64,000 bases of DNA from contig JAPQWV010000681.1 in the NCBI GenBank assembly GCA_027422505.1, positions 124,001 through 188,000 on the forward strand, read 5' to 3'. The DNA is from Craterostigma plantagineum (lineage: Eukaryota; Streptophyta; Magnoliopsida; Lamiales; Linderniaceae). Of the stretch, positions 23,849-37,535 are shown in pieces; position 1 is the first letter of the stretch, and every line of letters begins with the position of its first letter. The notes under the pieces are model-generated. The model was not told the origin of the DNA and did no database searches. It saw nothing but the letters and a program-made list of their open reading frames with translations. The translations under genes and the position numbers were made by a program.

Positions 23849-26800
23849 TCAGTCATGAACGACCTCAATAAGGGTCGGCTCATAATCTTCGGGCGGTTCG
23901 AACCCATGAAGATTCATCACAGTAGCAGCAACGTTCGCCAGGCCGCGACGGGCAAATCCCTGCGAAACCTCACGGCCCGCGAGAGGCCCGGCCCGCCAAT
24001 CGCAACAGGGACCTATGATACATTTAAAATAGATCTTTGTTCGTAATAGTGTTTTACAATGGGACTCGGATCAGATAAAAGTTATACTTACAGGGTTCAA
24101 TGTGTGAGATGTAAGAACTTGAATGTTGCCTTTCTTGTCCAGAAGAGGCTCCTTCTTCTTGTCCCTCTTCGCCATATCCTCAGCATTCCCATGGTCGGCC
24201 GTCACTACGTATATTCCTCCGACTTGGTCTATCGCGTCGATTATCGTCTTAACGTATTAAAACAAAATTGAAAAAATAATCAGTAGTCTTTCTCAAGGAT
24301 GACGATTCAATTCAATTCAATAATCAAATATATATTACTACCTTAACAGCATCATCAGCAGCCTTACATGCCACTATGGTCGCCTGAACGTCGCCTGTGT
24401 GGCCCACCATGTCTCCGTTCGGAAGGTTCACGCGTACCTATTGGAGTAGAATTGTCAATAGAAAAAAGGGTCGCGCCTATGTCGGGATTTTTTCGGTATC
24501 AAGGTGAAAGTTTGGAATGCGCTATTAACATACCTGGTCGTATTTACGACTGAGGATGGCATCTCTAGCCCTCTCGGCGATTTCCAAAGCTTTCATCTTC
24601 GGCTGTTCGTTGAAGGAAATCCCGCTATCGCTCGGAATCTCGACGTACTCTTCCAATTTCGGGTCGAAGCATCCCGACCGATTCCCGTTCCAGAAGAACG
24701 TTACGTGCCCAAACTTCACCGTTTCACTGCAAAACCATACCATGGATTGAGTGAGATATGCCTTTACTTTACTTCGTACCATTAGCCAAATAGATGTTCG
24801 GGTGCAAAAGGAAGTGTTTGAATTTTTTTTAACGCAACTACACTTTCGTGTTGTGAGTTAGGGGGTCGCATTCTAAGTGCACTAACTTTCAATACCGAAG
24901 CAGTATCATGACACAATGCGTCGGAAACCTAAAATTTTCTGTAATTTCGACATGTGAACAGCGCATGGCACGTTCAAATAAGCAACGCTAACACAACGCA
25001 GGATTTATCCCAAATTTAGTTGGCACGCTGATCACGCGTCGAAATTCCAGCCAAAAATTAGGTTTCCAACGCACGGTGTTATAAAATTGCTTTAATTTTG
25101 AAGTCAGTGTCTTTAAAATGCAACTCATAAGTAGAGTGTCCTGAAAGTATCGTCGCCAAACTAATAGAAAGACGAAACTCATTTACCCTATTTTCAGCGA
25201 TAGCACGAGAGGAAAAAAAAAAAAAAAAAAACTATGTGACATTCGTCCGTTACCAATGCAAAAATTTCACCTGCAAGCGAAGGTTCGAATGCCATTACGA
25301 GCCAAATACTCGCCGGAGGTCCTCTCTATCTCGGGAGGAGAAACGAGGTAGTGACTAGGAAGCTTCAGCTCCCCGTCGTACTGAAGCATCCCTGCAAAGC
25401 GAATCTTAGGAAACCTAACCCTGTCGAACTTATCGAAGTCTTCGTACTCGAGTGCCTTCGCCAGCATAACCATCCTGTCGGCCCTGAAGTTGAAAGTCAC
25501 AACTGCGTCCCCGTCGAGGATGGGCCCCACGGGCTTTTCACTGTCGTCGACTATGACGAACGGAGGCAACAACTGGTCGTTCATATTCGGAAGCTCCCTC
25601 AGCTTCTTAACAGCTTCGACGGCGTTCTTGAACTTGTGTGGGGCTTCGCCGAGGACTTGTGCATCCCAGCCACGTTTCACCACGCCCCAATCGTTCTGAA
25701 ACGATTATACAATTAATATTCTCCATCAACTAAAGTTGAGCGTTGTGTTTGGATCGTGGAATTTGGTGGAGAAAAGACGGCGTAGGAAAAGGAAGTTTAA
25801 TTTCCATCACTGATTTAGTGAGGAAAATGGACTTAACAACTTCTTTATTGTATTCTGTTTTCCTTTCCATATCATTCTTTTCCTCTCCTTCCAAACAGAA
25901 AAAATAGTTTTCAATGTCAATTTCTTTTCCTTTCCATATCGAAATCCATGATCCAAACTGAGTCTTGGAGATTTGCTTCGCACAAAATGGTATTAAATCT
26001 CCTAAAAAAAACCATTAATCGTACCTCATAACGATCCATAGTGACATGCATACGTCCTCCGCCGGAAGCTATCTTGACATCGACCCCTTTCTCACGGAGC
26101 TTTACGAAGTCGTTTTCGAGGGCCTCGACGAAGTCTACGCTCGACCCATCTATTACATCGCGCCCATCGGTGAGTGCGTGGACACGAATTCTCTTAGCGC
26201 CGCGCTCGCTGGCGCCTTTAATCAACGACTGCGATAAAAGAAAAAGAATGAACTGGAAGATATACGCACATATGCATTCCGAAAAACCCCGAGGAGAACA
26301 ACGTACCTGCAACTGATCGAGCCTAGAGTGGACGCCTCCATCGCTTAATAGTCCGATGAGGTGAAGTGTTCCCTTTTCGAAAGACTCTTTGATGTAGTTG
26401 AAGGCTTCTCCTTCGTATATTTTCCCAGTTTCGAGGGCTATGTCGACGAGCTTTGCTCTTTATTTACAGAACAAATGTAGCAAGAACGTTAAAGAGAAAT
26501 CTCAGGCAACCATAGAACGTAAAGAAACAGAAGATAATTTACCCTTGAGCGAAAATCCTTCCAGCGCCAAGAGCATTGTGCCCAACCTCACTATTGCCCA
26601 TGTCATCGTCTGAGGGCAGACCCACCGCCGTACCATGGGCCTTCACCAATCTCCACCGATCAGGTGCTCCCTTTTGTCAAAAAATCCAGGAATAAAAACG
26701 AAATCGAATTTCAATCCCAGTTTCTCCGCGCAAATCATCATTGATACCCGAGATAATCGACACAGATTTCACGAAGCGTCTGCTACTACTGCAACAAACC

Positions 26801-26960
26801 TTTTTAAGCGAGTCCATGGTGGGTGTTTCAGCGACGTGGATGCAGTTGTACTTATCAGGGTCAGACTCGCCCCAGCCATCTAAAACCACAACTGCTACTG
26901 TTTTTCCCTTGGAAACTTGGGATTGTCCTCCAACTTCCACGAAATTCCTGAGCTACCCAT
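23849..26960 (-). CDS. iPGAM: 2,3-bisphosphoglycerate-independent phosphoglycerate mutase, S2 copy (two frameshifts)
   Basis: Second copy of the glycolytic mutase with the same nine-exon layout and motifs, including [11 protein letters not shown] and [10 protein letters not shown]. Exon 3 is intact here ([11 protein letters not shown]). Exon 1 has lost one base in a G run at 26909-26912, so the frame upstream of [14 protein letters not shown] no longer joins the start MGSSG. The last exon has lost one C at about 23941-23944, replacing the normal IEVVHD C-terminus. S1 is intact at both of these places. The two copies together therefore contain every exon in correct frame, but neither does alone. 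The promoter region with three G-boxes is kept. Confidence 0.88.
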
Positions 26961-27068
26961 TTTTTTTTACGCCTGTTTCTTTGACGAAATTAAGGATCAA
27001 CTGGTCTTTGATTAGTGACGAGCTGCTTTATCAATGGGATCAAACTAATGGGCACGATTCGAGCGAAA

Positions 27069-27275
27069 CACGTGTAGAGATAGAGAGCTCTTCGTCACTT
27101 GGTATCCATCCAACTCTACTACGAAACTTTTGCGAGGGAAGATTTTGTAGAGACAGACAAGTGTCCGTAACGAGCTTCCAGAGAAACACGTGCTTGGCAC
27201 GTGATTCGGGCTTTGAACGACGCGTGTTAGTTGTGACGAGTTTTCAGCCCAAAGAACATTTATCTGAAGCCCACA
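27069..27275 (-). promoter_or_regulatory. iPGAM promoter region, S2: three G-boxes and TGGGC motifs
   Basis: The three CACGTG sites are conserved at 27069-27074, 27187-27192 and 27198-27203, with the same tight pair and nearby GGGCTT/AGCCC motifs as in S1. Small indels between the copies leave the sites untouched. Confidence 0.5.
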
Positions 27276-28080
27276 CGTAAAAGCCTGTTAAAAACTTGAA
27301 TATCATTTATGTTATATGGAAATGAAATCATAATAATCAAGCAAAATTAAGCAATAAACGTCAAAAGAGGGTATGCCGACAGAACGTTAAAAAAATCGTT
27401 ATCCTTTTTTTTTTTGGCTGATTAAGTTTTGTTTTAGGTGTCTTTGATTTAAAGAATTTGGCGAGGAAAAAAAGTAATTGGAAAAGAATGTTAGTTTTTG
27501 TAGTTGGTTGATTAAGAAGTAGACCTGGAAAAGAAAATAAAAGGAAACTTAAACTAATTTTGAAGCTAAAACCATGAAAAATCAATTTTATAATTAAATG
27601 GTGAGGAAAAGGAACGGAAAACTAATTAAAATCATTTTCATTCTAGTTTTTTTTTTCTTCACCGCTTTCCTCGATCCAGACACGGCCTTAGGATTTTTTT
27701 GGTTTGAGGTTTTTAGTGAAATAAATGAAGAAAAAAAAAACTAATTTTTTTTGTTAGATTGCTTAGATAAACAGGTGAAGAAGAAAGGAAAGTTAGCAGA
27801 AAACATAAGAAGTCATTTTTCTCACCAAATGGAAGGAAAATGAAGGAAAAAATACTGAAACTTGTTCTATCTAGTTTTGTTTTACTTGCCGTTTTCTCCA
27901 ATTCAAACACAGCTTAAGGAACGATTGTGAAAGATAACTCTACTCAATAGAAAAAAAAATTAAGAGAAACTCTCTGCAAATTATAATTACTTGTCCAAGT
28001 AAATCAAAGGCTAAAGTGTTAAGCCCACTAGTTTGGGCTTAAAGCGAGTCTAGGTTAGATTAGACACAAGCAAGTTATAC
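27276..28080. other. AT-rich spacer upstream of iPGAM, S2
   Basis: Same content as 4491-5283, with several homopolymer-length differences. No gene seen. Confidence 0.4.
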
Positions 28081-28921
28081 CTAGGGGTGGTTCGGTACGG
28101 TATACCGTACCGAAATTTCGGTATCCAAAAAAATCATACCAATACCATATCAAAATTTTGGTATACCTTAAATTTCGATACGGTATCATACCAAAATTTC
28201 GGTATGATATCGGTATCATACATTCTATACCATTCACAAGGAGGGTTTTTCCATGCATGTCTCGTAACTCGATAATTCGTTGCTTTGGAATTTTTAATCA
28301 ATTCAAACTCCTTAGGCCCCAATAAGATAGATTATTAATACCAAAATTTTAAAAATAAAAAGATTTTTAAACCTTAAATTTACATATTTTAGCCAGTATC
28401 ATTGGTAAGGCAAAAAACTTTACTTCTCAAAAAATATAACTTTATATACAGATTAATTAGAACGAAGCGGCTATATTTAAAAAATTAGTGAAGATTAACA
28501 AAAAGTAATTGCAATGCATCTTCATGCTTTCAAAATCCTGAAAAATACACATTAAAAAGGCAAAAATTAAACGTTACTTGAGTTACATAAGTAAAATATG
28601 GTAGAAAGTTGTGTATAAGTTAATAATTTATGGACTAAATACGTTTATGAAGATCCTTAATTTTCCATTTTATATTTTTGAAATAATATAATATATGTAG
28701 GTGTGTATATATATATATAGAAAATATATTAAAAATTTTAGTATTTCGGCATTTGGTATAATCGGTATACCTAATTTTAAAAACTTTCATACATTACCGT
28801 ATCGCAAATTTTCGGTACGGTATCATACCTTACCAAAACTTCGGTATACCAAAATTTTCGATATTTTCGATACGATTCGATACGATAAGGAAGGTATTTC
28901 GGTATTATTCCCCTGCCCTAG
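28081..28921. mobile_element. hAT-like non-autonomous element, S2
   Basis: Counterpart of the S1 element: it starts CTAGGGGTGG after AGTTATAC (28073-28080) and ends in CCCTAG, with AGTTATAC at 28920-28927. The downstream flank lacks the six bases GTATAC that S1 has after its duplication. No coding capacity. Confidence 0.65.
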
Positions 28922-28935
28922 TTATACCCCAAACG

Positions 28936-29120
28936 TGACGTAATCAAGGCGACGATTTCGTACCGTATAAAAATCGTACTCGCACGCTTCTTTCAATTCC
29001 AAACCCTCTCTTCTCTTCTCTTCTCTTCTCCTCTTCTATCCGAAGGGCAAAAGATTTCATCAATAAGGCGTCGGCGAGCTTCAGCGAGCGAAGATAGGGA
29101 ACAAGAGCAGAAAGAGGAAG
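28936..29120 (+). promoter_or_regulatory. Core promoter and leader of the DEIH helicase, S2
   Basis: The TGACGTAA motif, TATAAAA box (28966-28972) and CT-rich leader are all conserved. The start codon is at 29121. Confidence 0.6.
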
Positions 29121-32100
29121 ATGCCTCCAGGGTCATCTTCTCGTGGCTCGGAGAAGAAGAAGCAAAAGCAGAAGCGGAAACCCAAGGCTAAGAAAGAGCC
29201 GGAAAATGGGTTGAAAGAGGCCTCTCTTATACAGATTTCTGAGGCTCTCAAAAAATTCAGGGAGTCAGATATGGATGGTGAGTTCTGTTGATGTAGTTTT
29301 AGTGCTTTAGTAACCCCCGACGATTGGATGAGCTGCGGAAAATGCTTGTGTTCTTTCTTGTTTTTGGCGAGGCCAATCGCTGTTGGTGACGTATTTGTTT
29401 GTGTTGGTTTTGAGGTTTTTTGTTCTTTTCATTCGTTTTGGTTTTGCATTGAGTTACATTTGATTGGAGATGCTATGTGGTTGAATGTCAGCTGCACTAT
29501 TCCTTGAATGATTGGTAGCGGGTTCCGAAATTCGATTCTGGGAGGATATTATCGATTGTGTGCCTGCTATTCGACTGTAGAACCTCTATCAATGCCATTA
29601 TCGGCTACTCAGAAACCTACATTTGAGTATCCTTGTTTGTATTTTATGTGAGAGAAGGCATTTTGCTGTGTGTTAAATTAAGTTTATGTCCTTACCTCCG
29701 TAAGTGAGCCACGGAGAATACCCCTTTTGCTTAAATCTGACCAAAGAAACTGGACTGCTGATCTTTATTAGACTTTCAGTAGATATGCTTATACTGTTTG
29801 ATATTATTTTGAGATTTTGTGATTTTATTTGTATCAATTGTTGACTATCATTTGGGGGTTTCATGCGCTATCTACACTGAAGATATTGACATGGCATTCG
29901 GACGCCTTTCAACAGTTGTGAGATTAAATCTAAGACTTCTTATGGTGTTTGGCTCTATGGAGATATTATTTAGGGTAGAGCGTTCGTTATACTTAGCTTT
30001 TCCCGAATTCTCCTTGTTTGCATCTTGGTAGAATGATATCATAGATTATCTTCCGTGCAGACAAAAAAAACTATTCTACTGGCCGAAAATGAATTTTCTC
30101 TGCCCAGAAAATAGAAATGTGTCCGCATTAAAGATTGCATATAATTGTTGTTAAGTTATAGTTTTAGGTTTCTTTCAAGAACATTTCGATTGGTTTTTTT
30201 TGTCCATTTTGTCTGTGCAGTGTATACATTTGATGCCCGCCTAGAAAATTTTGAGCGAAAGGCAGTGCATACGCTATGCCATAAAATGGGAATGAAGTCA
30301 AAAAGTCATGGGTAAGGAAGTTGATGAATTATCATCATCATCTACTTATTTTCCTGTGAGTTAATCAATTGAAACTGAAATGGGTACTCTATATGTGCGA
30401 ACTTAATTAACAGGAAGGGCGAGCAACGGCGTGTTTCTGTTTATAAAAGAGAGAAGGCAGGCTCTGAAGATGCTAAGAACGAGCTTTTCTATAGTTTCTC
30501 AGAGGAATCAAAAGCTGTTTTACAGGATTTGTTTTCTCGGTGTCCACCTAGTGATGTGGAGATGACTGAGAATAAATTTCACGAAAGTAGCGGAACTTCT
30601 GATTATGTTAGGAGTGGTGATGATATGTTCTGCAAACCTTTACTGAATGCATCTGAAATTGTGAACAAGGTCCAAAAGCTTGCTTTGAAGATCAAGAAGT
30701 CTTCAGAACTGCAAAAGGTTGATCCATTCACATCATATTTTCATTCTACGCTTTTTTATGATTAACTGATAACAAAGGATAAGTATTTGCTTCAGTTATG
30801 ATAACCTTGTGCAGATAGCAGAGGCACGGTCAAAACTTCCTATTGCATCTTTCCGGGATGATATTACGTCCATGATAGAGTCTAATCAGGTGTTTACAGT
30901 TTTCATGGATCCAGTTAATTTCACATTTTTCTACTTTTGAGGCTGAGATATTTTTCTGAGGGAATTCAAGTGTCCAGAAAAATACGTGCTAGGGAAATTT
31001 TTTTATGTTGTTGAGGATAGTACATTTAATTATCCCAAGGATATAATTAAAGAGAAGGAACTTGTCACGATATAACTTATGATGGATACTTTAAGATGGG
31101 CTTCTTCTGTATTCCAACATCTTATTTTGGAGCTGATGATTATAACATATCTGTCGTCTTGAAGGATCTGCGACTTACAATATGTTTCTTGAGCAGGTTG
31201 TCCTCATATGTGGTGAAACTGGGTGCGGGAAAACAACACAGGTGTCTTTCTTTTGCCTTCTGTAACTTGCTAAAAATTTGTGATGATTGCTATTAGACTC
31301 AATGGTGCTAATATAATGGGCCCTTTTCTCTTGTATTTTTGTTTCTCATTTGTTTTCTTTCTATCTTTTATGTTGCTTTCGCAGTGTTCGTTGCTAATTT
31401 GACTTGACTAATGGACTTATCGACATTATACGTATAAGTACAAAAAAAGTTACAAGGGTTGTCTGTTTTTGTTTTTCCTCTAGTAATTTCTCGTAAAATT
31501 GGCAGTCATAGAGCTGTCTTTTTCAAATCGTGAGGATTAGGATGTTTTCATTCTGGTTCGTGGCTGGTCTGCTGTGTGGTAATAATTGAATTGTCATCGT
31601 AGATTTGATTACTTTTATCATCATAAATGATTCAGGTGCCTCAGTTTCTTCTGGATCGCGCATGGAATAAGGGAGAGACCTGTAAAATAGTATGTACCCA
31701 ACCTCGGCGGATCTCAGCCGTGTCAGGTGATGCAACTTGTAATTCAATGAGTTAGTATCTACAGTTACTATAACGTGTCACTAAATGTTTACTCCTATGG
31801 ACAGTGGCTGAGCGGATAGCTTCAGAAAGAGGTGAAACTGTTGGTGACTCTATTGGATACAAAGTATGGCCTGCGCATGTTCAGAAATAATTCGTTTTTT
31901 GATATATTTCTGATGCTTAAATTTTGTTTGAAGTTCCCAGTAAACTTCAATTAGGCGCAGATATTATTGAAAGGTGTCACTTTGGAGGATATTTGCAGTT
32001 CAAATCCATCACATAAACGAATATCTTCCCCAAAATATGTTTATTCTTATAGTGTGCATCAATATGTCTTTTCATTTCATTTAACTTTGTTCTTACCTTC

Positions 32101-35100
32101 TTGAATATTCCAGATTCGTCTGGAGAGCAAAGGTGGGAAGCATTCTTCGGTTGTGTTCTGCACCAATGGGGTTCTCCTGAAAGTTCTTGTGAGTAAAGGA
32201 ATTGGTGGAATGGAGAACAAGACCAAACGCCAGCGTAGTGGTATCTCTGGCATAACACACATAATTGTGGTACGTGTAAACCATACACACTTCTATTTTT
32301 TGGGATCGTCAATCATCATGTAAACATATCATTTTTTTGCTGCTTCAATATTTCAGCAGTTTCTGTGCATCATCTGTGTTAACTTGTTTGTGTTACTTCA
32401 GCTCTAACTGCTAAGCCTGTGTGAAAATTTTGTTCTGAACTTCTGATCCCAGAAGCAATGACCTTGTTATCTGTTTTGATCTGTCTGAAGTCTTTTTAGG
32501 GGTAAATGAGATGAGATCCTTAGTTTAGGGTGTAATGAATAGAGTAACAGATGTTACCGTACCATAGGCATATCTTACTGTCTCTGTAATCTGTTTATTG
32601 GATGTCATGTCGGGACTGGTGTTGAACTTTGAATTTGGCATATAGCTTTGATACATGTATCTATATTTCTTTTTTATTCAACCATTATGTCTCCTTAACT
32701 GCTTCTCCCGACATTTATTTTAGGATGAAATTCATGAAAGGGATCGCTTCTCTGATTTCATTCTTGCAATAATCAGGTAATTATTCTTGATTTGATTTCT
32801 ATACAAACGATGCTACCATTGTGCATATTTTGATTCTCTTAGCAGTGCATCCTGTAAACTGTAGCATGTTTCCTCGAAGCACGCATGCTATTGATTTTGT
32901 ATTGATCTACGCGTTGCTTTGTGACGATGATTTAAATACCACTAGAAATGCAATTTATTTTCTAACTTCCTTATGCTATGCATTGACTATCTAGCTCATT
33001 TTCTTTTTATTTTTCCTTCAGAGACTTGCTTCCAGCACACCCTCATCTACGTCTGGTGATGATGAGTGCCACCATTGATGCAGAGCGTTTCTCACAGTAT
33101 TTTGGTAGCTCCCCGATTCTTCGAGTACCGGGTTTTACACACCCTGTATGTTCTCTCTCTTTCCACAACTTTTTTCTTTTCTGAGAATTTGAAACTCTTG
33201 TATTAATTTTCAGTGTTCTTTTTTTTAGGTGAAAACTTTCTACCTAGAGGATGTCTTATCTCTTCTAGGATCAACAAGAAATAGTCACATTACAAGTGCC
33301 GAGAACAATGGAACCATCGAAGAAGAATTCAAATTAACTGAGGATTGCAAAGTGGCTTTCGATGAAGCTATTGATCTGGCTTTGTCAAATGATGAATTCG
33401 AACCTCTTCTCGAGCTATTTTCCTCAGAGGGCGACCCGAGAATCTTCAATCACCAGCATTCTCAGAGTGGGTTAACGCCACTTATGGTATTTTCCATGAA
33501 AGGAAGAGTTGGTGATATTTCTTTGCTTCTCTCGTTAGGTGTTGACTGCAACTTGTGTTGCAATGCTGGAAAAACAGCTCTTGACTATGCTCAGAGTGAG
33601 TCTGCTGAAATCATCAAAACCCACATAGAGAAAACAGTCGCAGACGCTAATGATGAGCAGAAACTGCTTGAGAAGTATATAGCGAAAGCAAACCCTGAAA
33701 TGGTTGATTGTGTGCTAATTGAACAGCTACTCCTGAGATTATGTAATGACTCTAAGGAAGGAGCTATTCTTGTTTTCCTCCCAGGCTGGGATGATATAAC
33801 TAGAATGCGCAACCGGTTACTTGCAAGCCCTTTCTTTAATAACCCATCAAGGTTTATTATTCTTTCCCTTCATTCTATGGTACCATCGTCGGAGCAAAAG
33901 AGGGTTTTCAATCGGCCTCCACGTGGGTCCCGCAAAATCGTTCTCTCCACGAATATCGCGGAAACATCTGTTACCATTGATGATGTTGTCTACGTTGTGG
34001 ACACTGGTCGAATGAAAGAAAAAAATTATGATCCTTACAACAACGTTTCCACTCTCCATTCCTCTTGGATATCGAGGGCAAGTGCAAAGCAAAGAGAGGG
34101 GCGAGCAGGGCGGTGCCAGCCAGGTATCTGTTACCATCTGTATTCGAAACATCGCGAGGCAGCATTGACCGAATTCCAAATTCCCGAGATCAAGAGGATG
34201 CCTATAGAAGAGCTATGTTTGCAGGTCTTTGAAGTTAATTAAACATTGTTTTTTCATCATATCATTAGATGTTTCCATCATGATCATTTGTCCCTGTGTG
34301 CTGATTCGAGCTCTTGTTCCCTACTACAGGTAAGGCTTATCGATCGATCTTGCAATATAGAAGAATTTCTTCAAAAGCTGTTGGACCCACCCGTCCATGA
34401 GACAATACGCAATGGGATTATCTTTCTTCAAGAAATTGGAGCCCTAACAGTCGATGAGAAGCTAACAGATTTAGGTGAGAAGCTTGGATCTTTGCCAGTT
34501 CATCCTCAGACAAGCAAGATGTTGCTAATTGCCATACTGCTGAACTGTCTCGACCCAGCCCTTACTCTGGCTTGTGCTTCTGAATACAGAGATCCTTTTA
34601 TTTTACCGATAAACCCCGACGAGAAGAGCCTAGCAGAAACTGCTCGATTTGAGCTTGCTTCCTCATTCGGTGGAAGAGGTGACCAGTTAGCTCTAATCGC
34701 TGCCTTTGAATACTGGAGAATGGCAAAGCTAAAGGGCGAAGAGGGCAGATTTTGTTCGAAATTCTTCATATCTTCAAGCACCATGAAATTAATCGCGGGA
34801 ATGCGTAATCAGCTTTTAACAGAACTGGTCAGGTGTGGTCTGATTCAGAGAGATGCATCTCATTGCAGCCTCAACGCCCGAGATTCTGGAATTGTACACG
34901 CTGTTGTTGCTGCAGGCTTTTATCCAATGATAGGGAGGACGGTATCAGCTGGTAAGAGATTTCTCATTGAGACGTGCAATGGTAATAAAGTTAGGTTGCA
35001 TCAACGTTCAGCAATTGCTGACCTTTTGGGTAAAATCAAGGATTCTAATCCACCTTTAGTGGGGTTCGACGAAATCACACGTGGAGATGGGGGAATGTAC

Positions 35101-35769
35101 ATAAGAAATGTGATCTCTTGGGTTCTCTACCTCTGCTTCTGCTATCCACGGATTTTGAAGTGGCCCCAATAGTAAGGAAAATGACGGCGATGTTAGTGGC
35201 TGTGAAGAAGGATCCGATAATAGTAGTGATAAACATGAACCCAAGAAAATCATGTCTTCGCCAGAAAATTACGTCCAAATGGTCGTTGACCGATGGCTTT
35301 CTTTCGAGTCCATGGCTCTCGACGCTGCTCAAATGTACTGCCTTAGGGACAGGCTCTCTGCAGCAGTGCTCCACACGGTAACTAAACTATGATTTTAAGT
35401 TTTCTGTCCTCGCCAGAAATACAATCATTTTCTTGAGATCTTTTGTCGTTTATTTCGCAGGTGACCCATCCCGGCCAAGTTCTTCCTCCACACCTTGGTC
35501 AAACGGTACATGCAATAGCCTGTATCCTTTCGTTTGACGGCGTATTGGAGATATCCTCTGTTCTTCAAAATTCTGAAAAAACTCAGAAAGCGAGTGATGA
35601 GAAAATGTTGAGTTCGTTAAAAAGCTACCTCGCATCGCTCGGAAACCATAACCCTTTGCCAGAAATCATTTCGCCAAGATTTGCCGATCCACAGCGGCCC
35701 AGCACTTCAACCGCCCCTCATAAGGTTAGTAAAAAGATGCGCAAGAAGGCTCATGGGGCTTTATTTTAG
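29121..35769 (+). CDS. NIH: DExH-box RNA helicase, NIH/DExH6 type, S2 copy, frameshifted in exon 12
   Basis: Second helicase copy. Exon 1 is intact ([13 protein letters not shown]), unlike S1, and the last exon keeps the expected end [15 protein letters not shown] (stop 35767-35769). All helicase motifs and the ankyrin insert are present (exon 11, 33229-34224). Exon 12 (34330-35377) has lost one base near 35102-35110 and one near 35171-35180, scrambling the segment after GGMYIR. The correct frame returns in part further on: [24 protein letters not shown] can be read in a third frame, and this is the stretch S1 has broken. The ankyrin insert between the RecA domains and the N-terminal R3H resemble animal YTHDC2 without its YTH domain. 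Confidence 0.87.
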
Positions 35770-36050
35770 TTGAGGATTCTTTAAGAAACTTGAAATCGAT
35801 CATCACTTCATTGAACGGAGCTTTAATTTATGCACTCCATGGGCCAAGGGATTCCAAGAAAAAGGGGTTAAGTGACGGTCTAATGCGATTGAAGTGTTGT
35901 GCTATACAGAAGATTTGGTGCTCTTTTTTGGTGGCAAATAGATGTTTCGAACTCCTTGCTTGTGGTGATCGAAGCTTTTGGTCGGGTTTTTATCTTTCTG
36001 ATGTTTATCTTCAGAAGTCGTCTTTCTCTAATGCTTCTGTAGAGTCGTAG

Positions 36051-37535
36051 AGAACATAGTTAGCTTATCAACGGTTAAATTGTTAGTTACGGCCAACATT
36101 TCGTTCGTTTTCAGACATAAGATCCGTTCACGTATGCTTTGGCTATTGTTACTCATTGCTGGCTGACAGTGGTGGAGCTCCTAATATTGTTACGCGGAGA
36201 TCATAGCAATTAGCATACTTATTATTTTTCGGACCATCCAAGAGTCGATGCAAAACTATTTTAAGCCCACATGGTCAGGCCCGAAAGAATTTAGTGCAAG
36301 AATTATTTGTCCCATTTCCAATTAGAAAAGGACATTTTCTTATTCTAAAAAGGAGAAGATTATTCTAAAGGAGACTTCCAAGCGGACACGACATAACTAT
36401 CTATGTTGACTTGACTTTTACAATTAAAAGTCATTTCCAATTTGTTTGACCCGCTATTAGGATCCCCTCGACCCGGTCCACTTACCAAGGTAAGATTTTC
36501 TTCCTTGCAAATTTACTCTTACGGATATTTGGTTGGATATGACGACAAGTGAACCGCACTTTCAACGAAGGGCTAAATGGACAATTCGCATGATACATAA
36601 AGCGCATGCGTTGAAAGGTTGAAGCGAAGATCAGCACGCCAACGCTTCACCAACCGACGGTCGAGATTAAAAGTTTGAAGGAGAGAGAATAAAAATACAT
36701 TCCCCCCAACCTCCTCCGATTTTGACTTTTTATCCTTCAACTACTCTTTTTTTTTTGGCATCGAAGACTTTCGTGTTGATTGATACCTACCTGGGGGAGT
36801 ATTTCGAGCTTCGATCCTTCAATTCGCTAGAGTTTTGTACGAGAATTTGTTTGATTTCAATCACACGTCAGCTGCTGTCACCGAAGGTTTAGAAGGTATG
36901 TCTGCCGTTACACGATTTTGCGATTTACACGCACGCGTGTGTGTGGATGAACGTCTTTGCCCTTCCCTAGGTTACATGAGCTCCTTTCGTGTTTATTTTC
37001 ATGTAAACGTAAATCCTCTCATCGGGGAAAATTTGAACGTGTTTAACTGTAATTATGCAATTTAGATTACGCTCTGTGATGATAAAAACTCTGCTTGATC
37101 TGTGTTAGATTTTGTTTGTTAGCTTCCGTGAGGACAATTAATTTGATTTCTATTTTTCTGAAAGGAGGATGAATGAATATGATGACACGTGATCATTTCC
37201 CCGCAACTTGGTTCACTTTTTGTTCGATAAAGACATCACATAGCCAGTGCCATCTTTCTTTTACTAATTGTACCAATCAGGACTCATTTTTTTGCGCCGT
37301 GTTTGTTGCTTTTCGGTCAGGTTTCGTACGATTAGGTATTTGGGCACTCAGATGGGTTTGAAACTGAGAGTTTAGCTCCATTTATGACTGCACTGGATGT
37401 TTAGAAGTTTATATACTTCTTCTGTTCCGATGGAAGTCGAATTCGATTCGTCGCTCTTTGTATTTTGATTGAATTAGCAGCTGCAAAGTAGCACGCTGAG
37501 AGTTCGGCTGTAGTCAATAGGTAAGTTGATAATCA
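36051..37535 (+). other. Spacer and probable 5' leader of the kinase gene, S2
   Basis: Counterpart of 13265-14771 with the same leader-like features. Compared with S1 there are small deletions near 36120 and 36207 and near 37103. No separate gene seen. Confidence 0.45.
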